Below are positions 32,481 to 41,591 of a stretch of 64,000 nucleotides of DNA, in pieces. A program made the translations under genes and the position numbers. The DNA comes from Aerophototrophica crusticola. GTDB lineage: Bacteria; Pseudomonadota; Alphaproteobacteria; Azospirillales; Azospirillaceae. Below the pieces are notes generated by a model. The model was not told where the DNA came from and did no database searches. It worked only from the letters and a program-made list of their open reading frames with translations. Every line of letters starts with the position of its first letter. Position 1 is the stretch's first letter. Location: positions 26,873 through 90,872 of the forward strand of contig MOEB01000020.1 of assembly GCA_001939945.1 (NCBI GenBank), read 5' to 3'.

Positions 32481-32737
32481 GCCGCAGGGCAGTCCAGCGC
32501 GGCGCCCCAGCTTCGGAACACCTGGCCGCGGCTGTCCTGGCGGGGGGAGTGGCCCTTGCCCCGGGCCGCGGATTCCAGGGCGCGGCAGGCCCGTTCGGCC
32601 GCCGCGGCGTTGGCGAAGGACTTGCCTTCCAGCGGGGAGAACAACGGGGCTGAGGCGTAAAAGCGGAAACCGGTGCGCTCGGCAATGATGATGCCGGCCG
32701 TGCTGCGGCCGGTCTCGATGACGATGGCGTTGCTCAT
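32477..32737 (-). CDS. Small protein of unknown function
   Basis: An 86-residue protein starting MSNAIVIETGRSTAGII, with a beta-rich first half (AGIIIAERTGFRFYAS) and an alanine-rich helix (NAAAAERACRALESAA). It resembles short conserved hypothetical proteins of Rhodospirillales by general look only. Its stop overlaps that of the convergent gene at 32292. No neighbour suggests a function. Confidence 0.55.
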   Translation of the reverse strand: MSNAIVIETGRSTAGIIIAERTGFRFYASAPLFSPLEGKSFANAAAAERACRALESAARGKGHSPRQDSRGQVFRSWGAALDCPAA

Positions 32738-33296
32738 TCCAGTATACCTCTGGCCGCTGGCGGGGTGCCGCGGCGCGACGGACCTTTTGGGCTCGGGATG
32801 GTGGCTGTGGCGGGCCGATACGGCCGGCCTCAGCGTCCGGGCATGCGACAACACATGGGACCGGCCCATTGGTTGCCGCGAGGGTTACGCGCAGAGGGGG
32901 TATGTTGGCCTGATATCCGTGGCAGAACCATGAATCGCATGGCGCCCTTCCTCCTGGACAGACCGGAGAACCACGAAGGGACTTCGTGGCGCTTTAGCGT
33001 TTGGTGACGCGGCGCAAGCTGCTTCCGTCAAATCTCCGCGGGCCCTGAGGCGGCGGGCCAGTCCGGGGCCGAAGCCTTGACGTCAGAGTTAAGCACGCGA
33101 CGGCGCCTGTCAATGCCCGACAAAGGGGAGCGTGCGCCATTTCGCGCTGCTGGCATGCGGAATTCACTCTAACAACGCATTCACGATGTAATTTAATGAA
33201 TTCTACGCAGACAGGTTGACAAGCCTGCCCGCATGGGGAAGCCTCCCCAAGCCGTGAAATACCGACCCGGCCAAGACCCAACCCCCGAGGGGTGCC
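32738..33296. other. 559-base intergenic region upstream of the importer operon
   Basis: No convincing gene. It contains a perfect hairpin CCACGAAG-GGA-CTTCGTGG at 32971-32989 and an AT-richer stretch at about 33160-33215, with TTGACA at 33216, where the importer promoter may lie. A matching -10 element was not clear. Confidence 0.5.
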
Positions 33297-34307
33297 ATGT
33301 CCTTCATCCGCCGCCTTGCCCTGACCTCCGTTGCCCTGCTGTCCCTCACCGCCGCCGCGCAGGCTGCCGACCCCGTGGTGGTCCGCGCCGGCTACATCCC
33401 CGTGCTGGGGGCGGCCCAGGCCTTCGTCATCGACAACCTCGGCTGGGATAAGGAGGCGGGCTTCGACCTGCAACTGAAGCAGTTCGACAGCGGCCCCAAC
33501 ATGATCCAGGCCCTGGCCTCCGGCACGCTGGACAGCTACATCGCCGGTGTCGGCCCCGTGATCGTGGCCAAGAGCCAGGGCATCGGCGTGCGCATCGTCG
33601 CCGCCACGGCACTGGAGGAGCTGGTGGTCGCCGCCGGGCCGGAGCTGGCCGCCACATCAGGCAGCGCGAAGGAATCCTTCGCCGCCCTCTCCAAGAAGCT
33701 GGGCCGCCCGCTGAAGGTCGCCACCCAGCCCGCCGGCTCCGTCCCCAACACCATGCTGCAATACTGGCTGTGGGAGCGGGCGGGCATCGACAAGGCCGCG
33801 GTTGAGCTGGTGCCCATGGGCATCGACGCCACCCAGCAGGCCCTGCTGGCCGGTGCGGTGGATGCCGCCATCATCCGTGAGCCGGCGCTGACCATCATCA
33901 CCGACCGGAACCCCAAGGTGAAGGTGCTGGCCTATGGCGGCGACATCCTGCCGAACCAGCCGGGCAACGTCATCGCCTTGACCGAGGAGTTCATCAAGAA
34001 GCACCCGGACGTGGCCCAGAAGCTGGTGGACCTGACCGTGCGCGCCACCGAGCTGATCCAGAAGAACCCGGACGTGGCCGCCAAGGCCGTGGAGTCCGCC
34101 ATCGGCAAGGGCATCATCGACGCCAAGACCATGTCCCGCGCCCTGGCCTCCAAGGCCGTGCGCTTCAATGTGGACCCCACGGTGATCGTCGAGCAGACGG
34201 CCATCCTCCGCGACTACCAGGTGAAGCTGGGCGCCGTGAAGCAGGCCCCCGCCCTGGACGGCCTGTTCGACGCGACCTTCTATGAGAAGGCGGCGAAGAA
34301 GAAGTGA
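33297..34307 (+). CDS. NitT/TauT/SsuA-type ABC importer substrate-binding protein
   Basis: A 336-residue periplasmic binding protein. A cleavable signal peptide (MSFIRRLALTSVALLSLTAA, cut after AQA near residue 22) precedes an ADPVVVRAGYIPVLGAAQAF start and the family pattern of two alpha/beta lobes with SGTLDSYIAGVGP. This family binds sulfonates, nitrate, taurine or thiamine precursors; the sequence does not show which. It opens an operon with permease and ATPase genes, although a repeat-filled 139-base gap follows it. Confidence 0.88.
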   Translation: MSFIRRLALTSVALLSLTAAAQAADPVVVRAGYIPVLGAAQAFVIDNLGWDKEAGFDLQLKQFDSGPNMIQALASGTLDSYIAGVGPVIVAKSQGIGVRIVAATALEELVVAAGPELAATSGSAKESFAALSKKLGRPLKVATQPAGSVPNTMLQYWLWERAGIDKAAVELVPMGIDATQQALLAGAVDAAIIREPALTIITDRNPKVKVLAYGGDILPNQPGNVIALTEEFIKKHPDVAQKLVDLTVRATELIQKNPDVAAKAVESAIGKGIIDAKTMSRALASKAVRFNVDPTVIVEQTAILRDYQVKLGAVKQAPALDGLFDATFYEKAAKKK

Positions 34308-34352
34308 CGCCGCTATGATGGCCCGGCGCAGTGGGGCATGGCCCCATCGCGC

Positions 34353-34432
34353 CGGAGGCCGGCGACCGCCGGCCCGCAGGCACGTGCCTGCGTAAGCCAA
34401 GGGTGCGTGAGCGCCCGCCCGGCGTTTGAGGG
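34353..34432 (+). repeat. Palindromic intergenic repeat, family R3, copy 2
   Basis: CGGAGGCCGGCGACCGCCGG to GGCGTTTGAGGGA, with hairpins GGCCGGCG/CGCCGGCC and GCAGGCAC/GTGCCTGC. It lies between the binding-protein and permease genes, so it may reduce downstream expression or stabilise the upstream mRNA. Its GAGGGA end is the only purine-rich stretch near the permease start. Confidence 0.8.
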
Positions 34433-34446
34433 AACATGTAAGCGGT

Positions 34447-35208
34447 ATGCCTAAGCCTTCACAATCCAAGCGCCTGCTGCTGGCCTTCGCCGGGGTCGCC
34501 GCCTTCCTGTTGCTCTGGGAGGCGGTGCCCTGGTTCGGGCTGGTGCGGCCGATCCTGTTGCCGCCGCCCTCCGCCATCCCGGAGACCTTCTGGCGGGAGG
34601 TGCAGTCGGGCGCCTGGCATACGGCGGTGCTGAGCAGCCTGGGCCATTACCTCTGGGGCCTGTTCCTGGGCTCCTTCCTGGGTGTGGCGCTGGGCGTGCT
34701 CGCGGGGATGAGCCGGTCGCTGGAGGACTTCACCAGCTGGGTGGTGCGCCTGCTGCGGCCCATCCCGGGCTTGGCCTGGGTGCCCTTCGCCATCATCTGG
34801 TTCGGGGTCACGCCGTCCGCGGCCATCTTCATCATCGTGGTCGGCGTCTTCTGGATCAACTTCTTCGCCGCCCTGGGCGCGGTGCAGGCCGTCGACCGTG
34901 ACCTGATCGAGCTGGCGGACGCCTTCGGCCACCGCGGGCCCGTGGCCAAGCTGTTCAAGGTGATCCTGCCCGCCAGCGTCTCCCCCATCATGGCGGGCCT
35001 GCGCACCGGGTTGGGGCAGGCCTGGATGGCCGTTGTGGCGGCGGAGCTGTTCGGCGTGCCGGGCCTGGGCCAGCGCATGATGCAGGCGTCCAGCCTGCTC
35101 GCCACCGACATCGTGGTCGTCTACATGATCACCATGGCCGTGCTCTACGGCATCATCGACTCCACCTTCGTCGCCGTGCGCGACCGGCTGCTGCGGTGGA
35201 AGGCATGA
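34447..35208 (+). CDS. NitT/TauT/SsuC-type ABC importer permease
   Basis: A 253-residue inner-membrane permease with about six spans and the coupling motif EAA-like segment ELADAFGHRGPVAKLFKVILPAS (about 155-178). The ATG at 34447 is preferred to an upstream TTG at 34426. It overlaps the ATPase gene by four bases (ATGA), implying coupled translation. Confidence 0.88.
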   Translation: MPKPSQSKRLLLAFAGVAAFLLLWEAVPWFGLVRPILLPPPSAIPETFWREVQSGAWHTAVLSSLGHYLWGLFLGSFLGVALGVLAGMSRSLEDFTSWVVRLLRPIPGLAWVPFAIIWFGVTPSAAIFIIVVGVFWINFFAALGAVQAVDRDLIELADAFGHRGPVAKLFKVILPASVSPIMAGLRTGLGQAWMAVVAAELFGVPGLGQRMMQASSLLATDIVVVYMITMAVLYGIIDSTFVAVRDRLLRWKA

Positions 35209-35963
35209 TCAGCATCAAGGACCTGTCCCTGGCCTTCCCGGGGGAGCGCGGGCCCACCACCGTGCTCCAGGACTTCGACCTGACCATCGGGCGGGGGGAG
35301 TTCGTGGCCGTCGTCGGCGCGTCCGGCGTCGGCAAGTCCACACTGTTGCGGGTCATCGCCGGTCTGGTCAGGCCGCAGTCCGGCAGCGTGGTCTCCGACC
35401 AGGGACCCACCCCTGGCCGCCGGCCCTATGCCCTGGTCTTCCAGGACTCCCGCATGCTGCCCTGGCGGCGGGTGGTGAAGAACGTGGAGTTCGGGCTGGA
35501 GGGCCTGGGCCTGCCGAAGGCGGAGAAGCGCCGCCGCGCGCTCGACGCTCTGGCCCTGGTTGGGCTGAAGGACAAGGCCGACCGCTGGCCGCACCAGCTT
35601 TCCGGCGGCCAGCGCCAGCGCGTGGCCATCGCCCGGGCCCTGGCCGTGGACCCGGACCTGTTGATGATGGACGAACCCTTCGGCGCCCTGGACGCCATCA
35701 CCCGCCAGACCCTGCAGGATGAGCTGGTGGATCTCTGGCAGCGCACGGGCAAGACCATCCTGTTCGTCACCCACGACATCGACGAGGCCGTGTACCTCGC
35801 CGACCGGGTGGTGCTGCTGGCCGGCAGCCCCGCCGGCGTGCGGTCGGAGGATCAGGTCACCACCCCACGCCCGCGCCGCCGTGACGATGCCCAGGCCCGC
35901 GCCACCGCCGCCGCCATCCGCGACCGCCTTTCCGACTATGTGGAGCAGGGGGCTGGCATCTGA
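35205..35963 (+). CDS. NitT/TauT/SsuB-type ABC importer ATPase
   Basis: A 252-residue ATPase. Walker A GASGVGKST lies near 41-49, signature LSGGQRQR, Walker B LLMMDEPFGALD and the H-loop in FVTHDIDEA. The ATG at 35205 shares ATGA with the permease stop. The C-terminal 30 residues are basic and Ala/Arg-rich. The substrate cannot be told from sequence. Confidence 0.9.
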   Translation: MISIKDLSLAFPGERGPTTVLQDFDLTIGRGEFVAVVGASGVGKSTLLRVIAGLVRPQSGSVVSDQGPTPGRRPYALVFQDSRMLPWRRVVKNVEFGLEGLGLPKAEKRRRALDALALVGLKDKADRWPHQLSGGQRQRVAIARALAVDPDLLMMDEPFGALDAITRQTLQDELVDLWQRTGKTILFVTHDIDEAVYLADRVVLLAGSPAGVRSEDQVTTPRPRRRDDAQARATAAAIRDRLSDYVEQGAGI

Positions 35964-36073
35964 CCCTGGTCCGGGACCTATGACTTTCCTGCGCCTTTGT
36001 TGAATTCCGCCTGCCGCAGACCTAGCCCCATCCGATCTTTCGGGTTAGTACTGTCGGCGGGGAGCGGCTCGTG

Positions 36074-37141
36074 ATGCCGGCTCCGGTCAACAGGCGGGCA
36101 GGGGGCGGCATGGTGGATCTGCTGGAACGGCCGGACACGCGGGCGGGCGCGGGCGACATGGACCCATCCCCCGCCCGGCTTCCCCCTGCATCGGCCGCCC
36201 CGATTGCAAGCCTCGGCCCGCTGTCGGGCGAACTCCGGCAGGAGTGTGAGGCCATGCTGCGCCATGCCCTGGGCCAGGGGATGGCCCTGCCGCCGGACGT
36301 GATCGCCCTGACGGCCCCGCTGGACCGGCCGGAACCCCCGACCCTGGTGGAGGTGGCCGCCCTGCATGGCCGCCTGGCCCAGGTCATCGCCCCCGCGTCC
36401 CCGCGCACCGTCTGGCTGCTGCAGAACGACCCCTACCGCGACTCCCTGCTGGGCGCGTTCGGTGCCTTGCCGAACATCCGCCGCATGTTGCTGGCGACAC
36501 TGGTCTTCCTGGGCCTGTTCATCCTCACCAGCCTGTCCGACCAGGTGAACGACCAGACCGTGTCGAAGGACATGCTGGAACTGGGCGGTGCGGAGCTTCT
36601 GCTGGTCCTGACCTTCATGATCTGCGCCGCCGGGCTGGGGGCCTGCTTCCATGCCCTTTACACGGCCCACGGGTACGTGACCAAGGGGACCTATGACCCC
36701 CGCTATGACAGCTCCTATTGGATCAAGATCGTGCTGGGGGTCGTGGCCGGCCTGCTGCTGTCCCAGGTGATCCCGGTGGAGCAGCAGACGGCGCGGGACG
36801 TCTCCATGACCAAGCCGCTGCTGGCCCTGGTGGGCGGCTTCTCGGCAGAGCTGGTGAACACAATCCTCCAGCGGCTGGTCCAGACCATCCAGTCCCTGTT
36901 CAAGGGCGACCCGTCGGAAAGCCAGGACGCCAAGGAAAAGGCCATGAAGGCCCAGGCGGACCGGGACCTGGGCCAGCGCAGCCTGCTGGCTGCCAGCGAC
37001 GTCTTCGCCCTGCGGGAGGCCGTGGCCTCTGGCGCCCCGCCGGAAAAGGTGTCGGCCCTGGCGGACCAGGCCATCGGCACCCTGCTGCCAGAGGCGGCGG
37101 ACCGGCTGAAGCAGGCCACCACGGCAGCACCGGCGCCCTGA
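36074..37141 (+). CDS. Membrane protein of unknown function
   Basis: A 355-residue protein with a Pro/Ala-rich N-terminal 50 residues, a soluble helical part, two adjacent spans (about 140-160 and 172-195), a loop GYVTKGTYDPRYDSSYW, a further span (about 215-235) and a helical, charged C-terminal half (KEKAMKAQADRDLGQR). No family recognised. GGGGAG nine bases upstream supports ATG 36074; an in-frame ATG at 36110 is an alternative. It is convergent with the DUF3422 gene (gap of ten bases). Confidence 0.7.
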   Translation: MPAPVNRRAGGGMVDLLERPDTRAGAGDMDPSPARLPPASAAPIASLGPLSGELRQECEAMLRHALGQGMALPPDVIALTAPLDRPEPPTLVEVAALHGRLAQVIAPASPRTVWLLQNDPYRDSLLGAFGALPNIRRMLLATLVFLGLFILTSLSDQVNDQTVSKDMLELGGAELLLVLTFMICAAGLGACFHALYTAHGYVTKGTYDPRYDSSYWIKIVLGVVAGLLLSQVIPVEQQTARDVSMTKPLLALVGGFSAELVNTILQRLVQTIQSLFKGDPSESQDAKEKAMKAQADRDLGQRSLLAASDVFALREAVASGAPPEKVSALADQAIGTLLPEAADRLKQATTAAPAP

Positions 37142-37151
37142 CCGGGGGCGG

Positions 37152-38462
37152 TCACTTCTCCTCGGAGTTCCCCAGCGCCTTGCGCAGCCGGCGGACCCCC
37201 AGCCAGACCGCGGCGATGACCACGGGCACCGCCAGCGCCCCCATGGTCTCCTTGGGGAAGTGGACTCCCAGGGCCGGCAGCCCCTCCACCATGTACTTGC
37301 CCAAGCCCAACAGGTAATAGGCGATGGCGAAGACCGACAGGCCTTCCACCGCCTCCTGGATACGCACCTGGGCGGCGGTGCGCTCCTCCAGGCTCTTCAG
37401 GATCTCGGCGTTCTGCTCCGCCCGGTGCACGTCCACGCGGGTGCGCAGCAGCCCGCTGGCCCGGGCGATGCCGTCGGCCAGGTCCTCCTGGCGGCGGGCC
37501 ACCGCCTCACAGGTGCGTACCGCCGGTCGGAACCGTCGCTCCAGGAAGCTGCCCAGCCGTTGCAGCCCCTTGATCCGCTCCTCCCGCAAGCCGCCGATCC
37601 GCTGTTCCACCAGCTCCGCATAGGCGGCCGTGGCGCTGAAACGGTAGCGGCAGCGGCTGGACAGGGCCTCGGCCTCCGCGGCCAGCCGGGTCAGCTCATC
37701 CAGCAGGCGGTGCTCCTCCGCCGCGTCGCCGGCCGTGTCGGGGGCGGCGGTGCGGGCCACGATCTCCGCCAACCTTTGCTCCATCCGTGCCAGGGGCCGG
37801 CCCGACTCGCGGGCGGGGATCAGGCCCATCAGGGCCATCATGCGATAGGTCTCCACCTCCAGCAGCCGCTGCACCAGCCGGCCCGACCGGTTGGGCGACA
37901 GGGCCACGTTGCGCACCAGGATGCGCACATGGCCGTCCGGCCCCATGCGGAAATCGGTCCAGACCAGCGCGTCCCCGCCATGGACGATGCTGCCCACCAC
38001 GTCGCCGCTGGGGAAGTACAGGGCCAGGCTCTCCGGCCCGTGGAACGGCTCCGTGTCCACCTCCAGCTTCAGGTGCACGGCCGCCAGCCGCTCCCCCGGC
38101 AGCCGGGCGATCCAATCGGCCAGGGCGGGCGTCAGGGCGCTCCAGTCGTCGCCGTCCGCATCGGGCACCGTCTCCACCACCATGACGGAGGTGAATTCCG
38201 TGTGCCGCTCCCACTTCACCCGGCGGCCCTCGACCTCAAGCTGGACCTGCCTTGCGTCCGCCGGTGGTTCGGGAAGGCCATGGGCCTGGCACAGGGCGGC
38301 CAGGTGGCTGCGGTCGCGGGCCAGCTCCCCCGTCAACTGGGCCACATGGGTGATCCGCGCCGGGCTGTTGATGCGCATGGACGGGCGCGCATGCACCTCG
38401 TCGTTCAGCATGGCGCGTAGGGGATGGTCCACCGGGCGGACCGGTTCCTGCTCGAGCGGCAC
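37152..38462 (-). CDS. DUF3422 family membrane protein
   Basis: A 436-residue protein starting MPLEQEPVRPVDHPLRAMLNDEVHARP, the DUF3422 hallmark. A long soluble alpha-helical region is followed by two C-terminal spans (about 365-385 and 400-425). Function unknown in the family; the C-terminal part resembles CorA-like topology only superficially. Translation starts at GTG 38462, with GGAGG eight bases upstream. Confidence 0.85.
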   Translation of the reverse strand: MPLEQEPVRPVDHPLRAMLNDEVHARPSMRINSPARITHVAQLTGELARDRSHLAALCQAHGLPEPPADARQVQLEVEGRRVKWERHTEFTSVMVVETVPDADGDDWSALTPALADWIARLPGERLAAVHLKLEVDTEPFHGPESLALYFPSGDVVGSIVHGGDALVWTDFRMGPDGHVRILVRNVALSPNRSGRLVQRLLEVETYRMMALMGLIPARESGRPLARMEQRLAEIVARTAAPDTAGDAAEEHRLLDELTRLAAEAEALSSRCRYRFSATAAYAELVEQRIGGLREERIKGLQRLGSFLERRFRPAVRTCEAVARRQEDLADGIARASGLLRTRVDVHRAEQNAEILKSLEERTAAQVRIQEAVEGLSVFAIAYYLLGLGKYMVEGLPALGVHFPKETMGALAVPVVIAAVWLGVRRLRKALGNSEEK

Positions 38463-38732
38463 GGCGATCCTCCGATCGGTTCGCTCCCATCATGACCCCT
38501 GAACAACCCCGCCGCCAAGCTGCGCGTCTCGTCGCAGCCCATCAAGCGGGTGCCCGTCCCCTCTCCCTGGGGAGAGGGTGTCGAGCGAAGCGAGGCGGGT
38601 GAGGGAAGTGGGCGTAGGAACCGACGCCAAACCACCTCGTCTCGCGGATCCCGTCCCCCTCATCCGGCGCTGGCGCGCCACCCCCGGATCAAGTCCGGGG
38701 CAGGCTTTCTCCCCAGGGAGAAGGGGCAAGGC
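38463..38732. other. Intergenic region with R2-type hairpins
   Basis: It holds the DUF3422 promoter on the minus strand and a CCCTCTCC-CTGG-GGAGAGGG hairpin at 38559-38578 with a GGCGGGTGAGGGA tail (family R2). A second inverted stretch, TTCTCCCCAGGGAGAA, is at about 38709-38724. No gene is seen. Confidence 0.6.
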
Positions 38733-41576
38733 TCAAACGTTCGCCCCCCGGCCCCTTGCCTGGGGCCGGACCCAGCGGTGGGCGCCGGTCTGGAAGGACA
38801 GGTTGCCGGTATAGCCCGCCACGTCCAGGCTGGCGCGGAAGATGCCGCCCAGCTCCTGGGTCAGGCCGGTGGGCAGCAGGTCCCGGGTGCGGACCACCAG
38901 GTCCAGTTGGCCCGGCCGCACCAGCCCGTCCAACTGCATGGGCCCCAGCCGGTTGAAATCCAGGTCCAACAGGAAGCGCCGGGCCTTCTCCTTCTTCTCC
39001 CCCTCCGCCTCGGCCTCCTCGTCCCCCGCCTTGCGGACATAGAGTTGCAGCCGCGTGACCTGGGCCTGTTCGGCGAAGGGCAGGGCGTAGCAGCGCCAGC
39101 CTTCCGGCAAGGGCTCCTGCGCCCGGGCCTGGATGGCGCGGAAATCTTCGGACAGGCGGGACAGCAGGTCCTGCCGCCCGGCCTTGGACAGGGCGCCCTC
39201 TCCCTGTTCACCCAGCCAGTCCGCCGCCTCACCGCCCCGCAGGGCTGCCAGGAAGAAGGCGATGTTGGCGGCCAGCCGCTTGTTGGGCTGGGGCAGGATG
39301 GCGGCCGCCAGGGCCTTGGCAAGGCTGGGGTCCGTGGCGACCAGAACGGCCATGGCCTCCTTCAGGGCCGGCCAGTCCCGGCCATGCAGCGGGTCGATGG
39401 CGGGCAGTGTGGGCGCCGCCAGCTCCGGCGCCAGCACCGCCAAGGCCAAGGCGGTGCCCGGGGGCAATCCTTGCGGGATGCGGGCCTGGAGCAACAGGGT
39501 CCCTTGCGCCGTGGTCACCAATGGCTGCCCGGCCAGGGACGTGCCCACAAAGGTGCCGGGCAAGGTCGGCTCCTCCGCCGGGACGGGCGCGGTGATGCCG
39601 GGCGCGGGCAGGCCCTCGGCCGCACCGCCCAGGGACAGGATGCGCACCTGCACCGGCTGCCCCGCCGTCAGCCGGGGAACGGACGCCTCCACCGCGCTGC
39701 CGAAGGGGCGGGCCAAGGGTGCGGCCGGCACGGCGGGGCCTCCCTCGGAACCTGTTGCGGCAGGTATTCCGGTCGCCGGCGTCGGCAGGCCAGGCCCTGC
39801 CGGGGCTGGGGCGGCCGGGGCCAGGTTCGGATTATCCGGTGCCATAGGCGGAGAAGGGAGCGGGACCGCTCCGCCGGGGGGAAGCGGGGGCGGCTGCGCG
39901 CTTCCGGTGGCTGCCGGGAGGGGGATGCCGGCCGGGGACGGGGGTACCGTCGGCCCGGCCGGGACGGGCAAGGCCGTGCCGGCTCGGGCGGGCGGGGTCT
40001 CGGCCGTGGGGGCACCTGCAACGGGGCCGCCAGCCGATGTACCGGGACCCTGGGGTGGGGGTGGCGTCCGGCTCCCGTCCGCAGGGGCTGTCGGCACGGG
40101 GGTTGGCGTTGGCGCGATCGGGACAGGCCCGGCAGAGACGGGTGGGGCCGGCGCTGCTCCTGCCACGGCCGGCTGTGCCGCCAGGGTGGGGGTACCCACC
40201 GGGATGGCGGCCCCTTGGCTCCCGCCTGCCGCCGCCACGCTGGGGCCGGCCTGCCCCTGGGATGGTGATGGGCTTGGCCCGGACGGGGCCTGGGTGGGCG
40301 TGGCAGGACCCGCCGACGCTGGTGCCGCCGGCTGCGGCGGGATGCCGGCGGGGACCGTCGGGGTGGCAACAGGGCCCGGAGGGGATGGGGCTGCCGCCAG
40401 GGTCGGCGTCGCGCTTCCCGGCAGGCCGGCCGGCGCGAGCGGTCCCCCCGGCATGGGGACTTGGGCCGTACCGCCTGTCCATTGCCCCGGCTGTAGCTGT
40501 CCCTGGGCTGGCACGGTACCGCCGGCCGTCACCGGCGTGGTGGCCTGGCCGGGGACTGTCGGTGCCGGTGGCTGGGGTGCCGGGGCTTGGCCATTCGGAG
40601 CCGTCATTATCGCTGGCCCGGTCTGGCCGAACATCCCGGCGGGGTCCGGGCCCGTCCTGGCTAGGAAGCGGCCATAGGCGGCGATGGCGCCGGGCAGGGC
40701 GTTGTTGCCGGGCAGGAAGGTCTCGGTCCCGACCGTGCCCGGTGGAACTTGCCCGGTGCCTGGTGGGCCGGGGTTGTGCCGGGGCTGGCCCTGCGGTTGC
40801 GGCGTGGTGCCGGGATCGGGGACCGGGGGCAGGTTGGCCAGGGATGCCAGGAAGGATGTGGCCGCCGCCGGAACCGGCTTCGTGGCGGGGCTGGCCGGGG
40901 GTGGTGTGGGCGCGGGGGCGGCCTGCGACGGGGTTGCCGCAGGGACGCTGCCCTGGGGCTGCTCGGGGCTTCCGCCGCCGCCGGTGCTGCCGCCCGTGGG
41001 CCGGAACAGGCCCAGCCCCGCCGACGGGGCCGGTGCGGGCGCGGGGGTGCCGGAAGCGGCCGGGGCCGGGGACTCGCCACCGGGGGACGGCCGGGCCGGA
41101 CTGGCCGCCGGGTCCTTGGGCGGGTTCTGCTTCGGCGGTGCCGCCACCAGCACGGCACTCACCACCACGCCCGGCTGCATCACCGGTTGCTGCGCTTGCG
41201 GCGGCGGGGTCGGGGCCTGTGCCTGTGCCGCGGGGGCGGGGGCCTGGGCCTCCGCCGGGCGGGCCAGGGGGGCTAGGGCGGCGGCCCTCATGGTGGCGCC
41301 GGGCACCTGTGGCGGCACCTGCAACGTCACCGGACGGTCCGTGGGCAGGGGGCTGCTGGTGCGGACCTGCACGTCGCCCGCCTGGGTGCGCAGGGTGGCC
41401 GTGCCTTCCTGCTGCTCCACCACCTTGCCCGCCAGGGTCAGCGCCTGGGGCAGGCCCGCCAGCTTGTCCGGCAGCCTGGTGACCAGCACGTCCCCCAGCG
41501 GGACAAGCCCCGCCGTCCCGCCGGCCACGGGGCCGGCGGCGGTGAACAGGCTGCTGGTGATGCTGGCGCCCGTCAT
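38733..41576 (-). CDS. FliK-like flagellar hook-length control protein (inferred)
   Basis: A 947-residue protein of three parts: an N-terminal 90 residues with beta character, a very long Pro/Ala/Gly/Gln-rich low-complexity region (about 100-640), and a folded C-terminal part. The C-terminal domain (FLLDLDFNRLGPMQLDGLVR, then LDLVVRTRDLLP) has the form of the FliK C-domain, which acts with FlhB to set hook length. Long repetitive middle regions are usual for hook rulers. It lies 15 bases after flhG in the flagellar cluster. The assignment is by form and place, not by a firm motif. Confidence 0.55.
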   Translation of the reverse strand: MTGASITSSLFTAAGPVAGGTAGLVPLGDVLVTRLPDKLAGLPQALTLAGKVVEQQEGTATLRTQAGDVQVRTSSPLPTDRPVTLQVPPQVPGATMRAAALAPLARPAEAQAPAPAAQAQAPTPPPQAQQPVMQPGVVVSAVLVAAPPKQNPPKDPAASPARPSPGGESPAPAASGTPAPAPAPSAGLGLFRPTGGSTGGGGSPEQPQGSVPAATPSQAAPAPTPPPASPATKPVPAAATSFLASLANLPPVPDPGTTPQPQGQPRHNPGPPGTGQVPPGTVGTETFLPGNNALPGAIAAYGRFLARTGPDPAGMFGQTGPAIMTAPNGQAPAPQPPAPTVPGQATTPVTAGGTVPAQGQLQPGQWTGGTAQVPMPGGPLAPAGLPGSATPTLAAAPSPPGPVATPTVPAGIPPQPAAPASAGPATPTQAPSGPSPSPSQGQAGPSVAAAGGSQGAAIPVGTPTLAAQPAVAGAAPAPPVSAGPVPIAPTPTPVPTAPADGSRTPPPPQGPGTSAGGPVAGAPTAETPPARAGTALPVPAGPTVPPSPAGIPLPAATGSAQPPPLPPGGAVPLPSPPMAPDNPNLAPAAPAPAGPGLPTPATGIPAATGSEGGPAVPAAPLARPFGSAVEASVPRLTAGQPVQVRILSLGGAAEGLPAPGITAPVPAEEPTLPGTFVGTSLAGQPLVTTAQGTLLLQARIPQGLPPGTALALAVLAPELAAPTLPAIDPLHGRDWPALKEAMAVLVATDPSLAKALAAAILPQPNKRLAANIAFFLAALRGGEAADWLGEQGEGALSKAGRQDLLSRLSEDFRAIQARAQEPLPEGWRCYALPFAEQAQVTRLQLYVRKAGDEEAEAEGEKKEKARRFLLDLDFNRLGPMQLDGLVRPGQLDLVVRTRDLLPTGLTQELGGIFRASLDVAGYTGNLSFQTGAHRWVRPQARGRGANV

Positions 41577-41591
41577 GGCCGGGGCCGGCGG

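Noticed and set aside
33216..33245. Sigma-70 type promoter for the importer
   Set aside because: TTGACA is present, but no acceptable -10 element is found at normal spacing, so it is only mentioned, not called.
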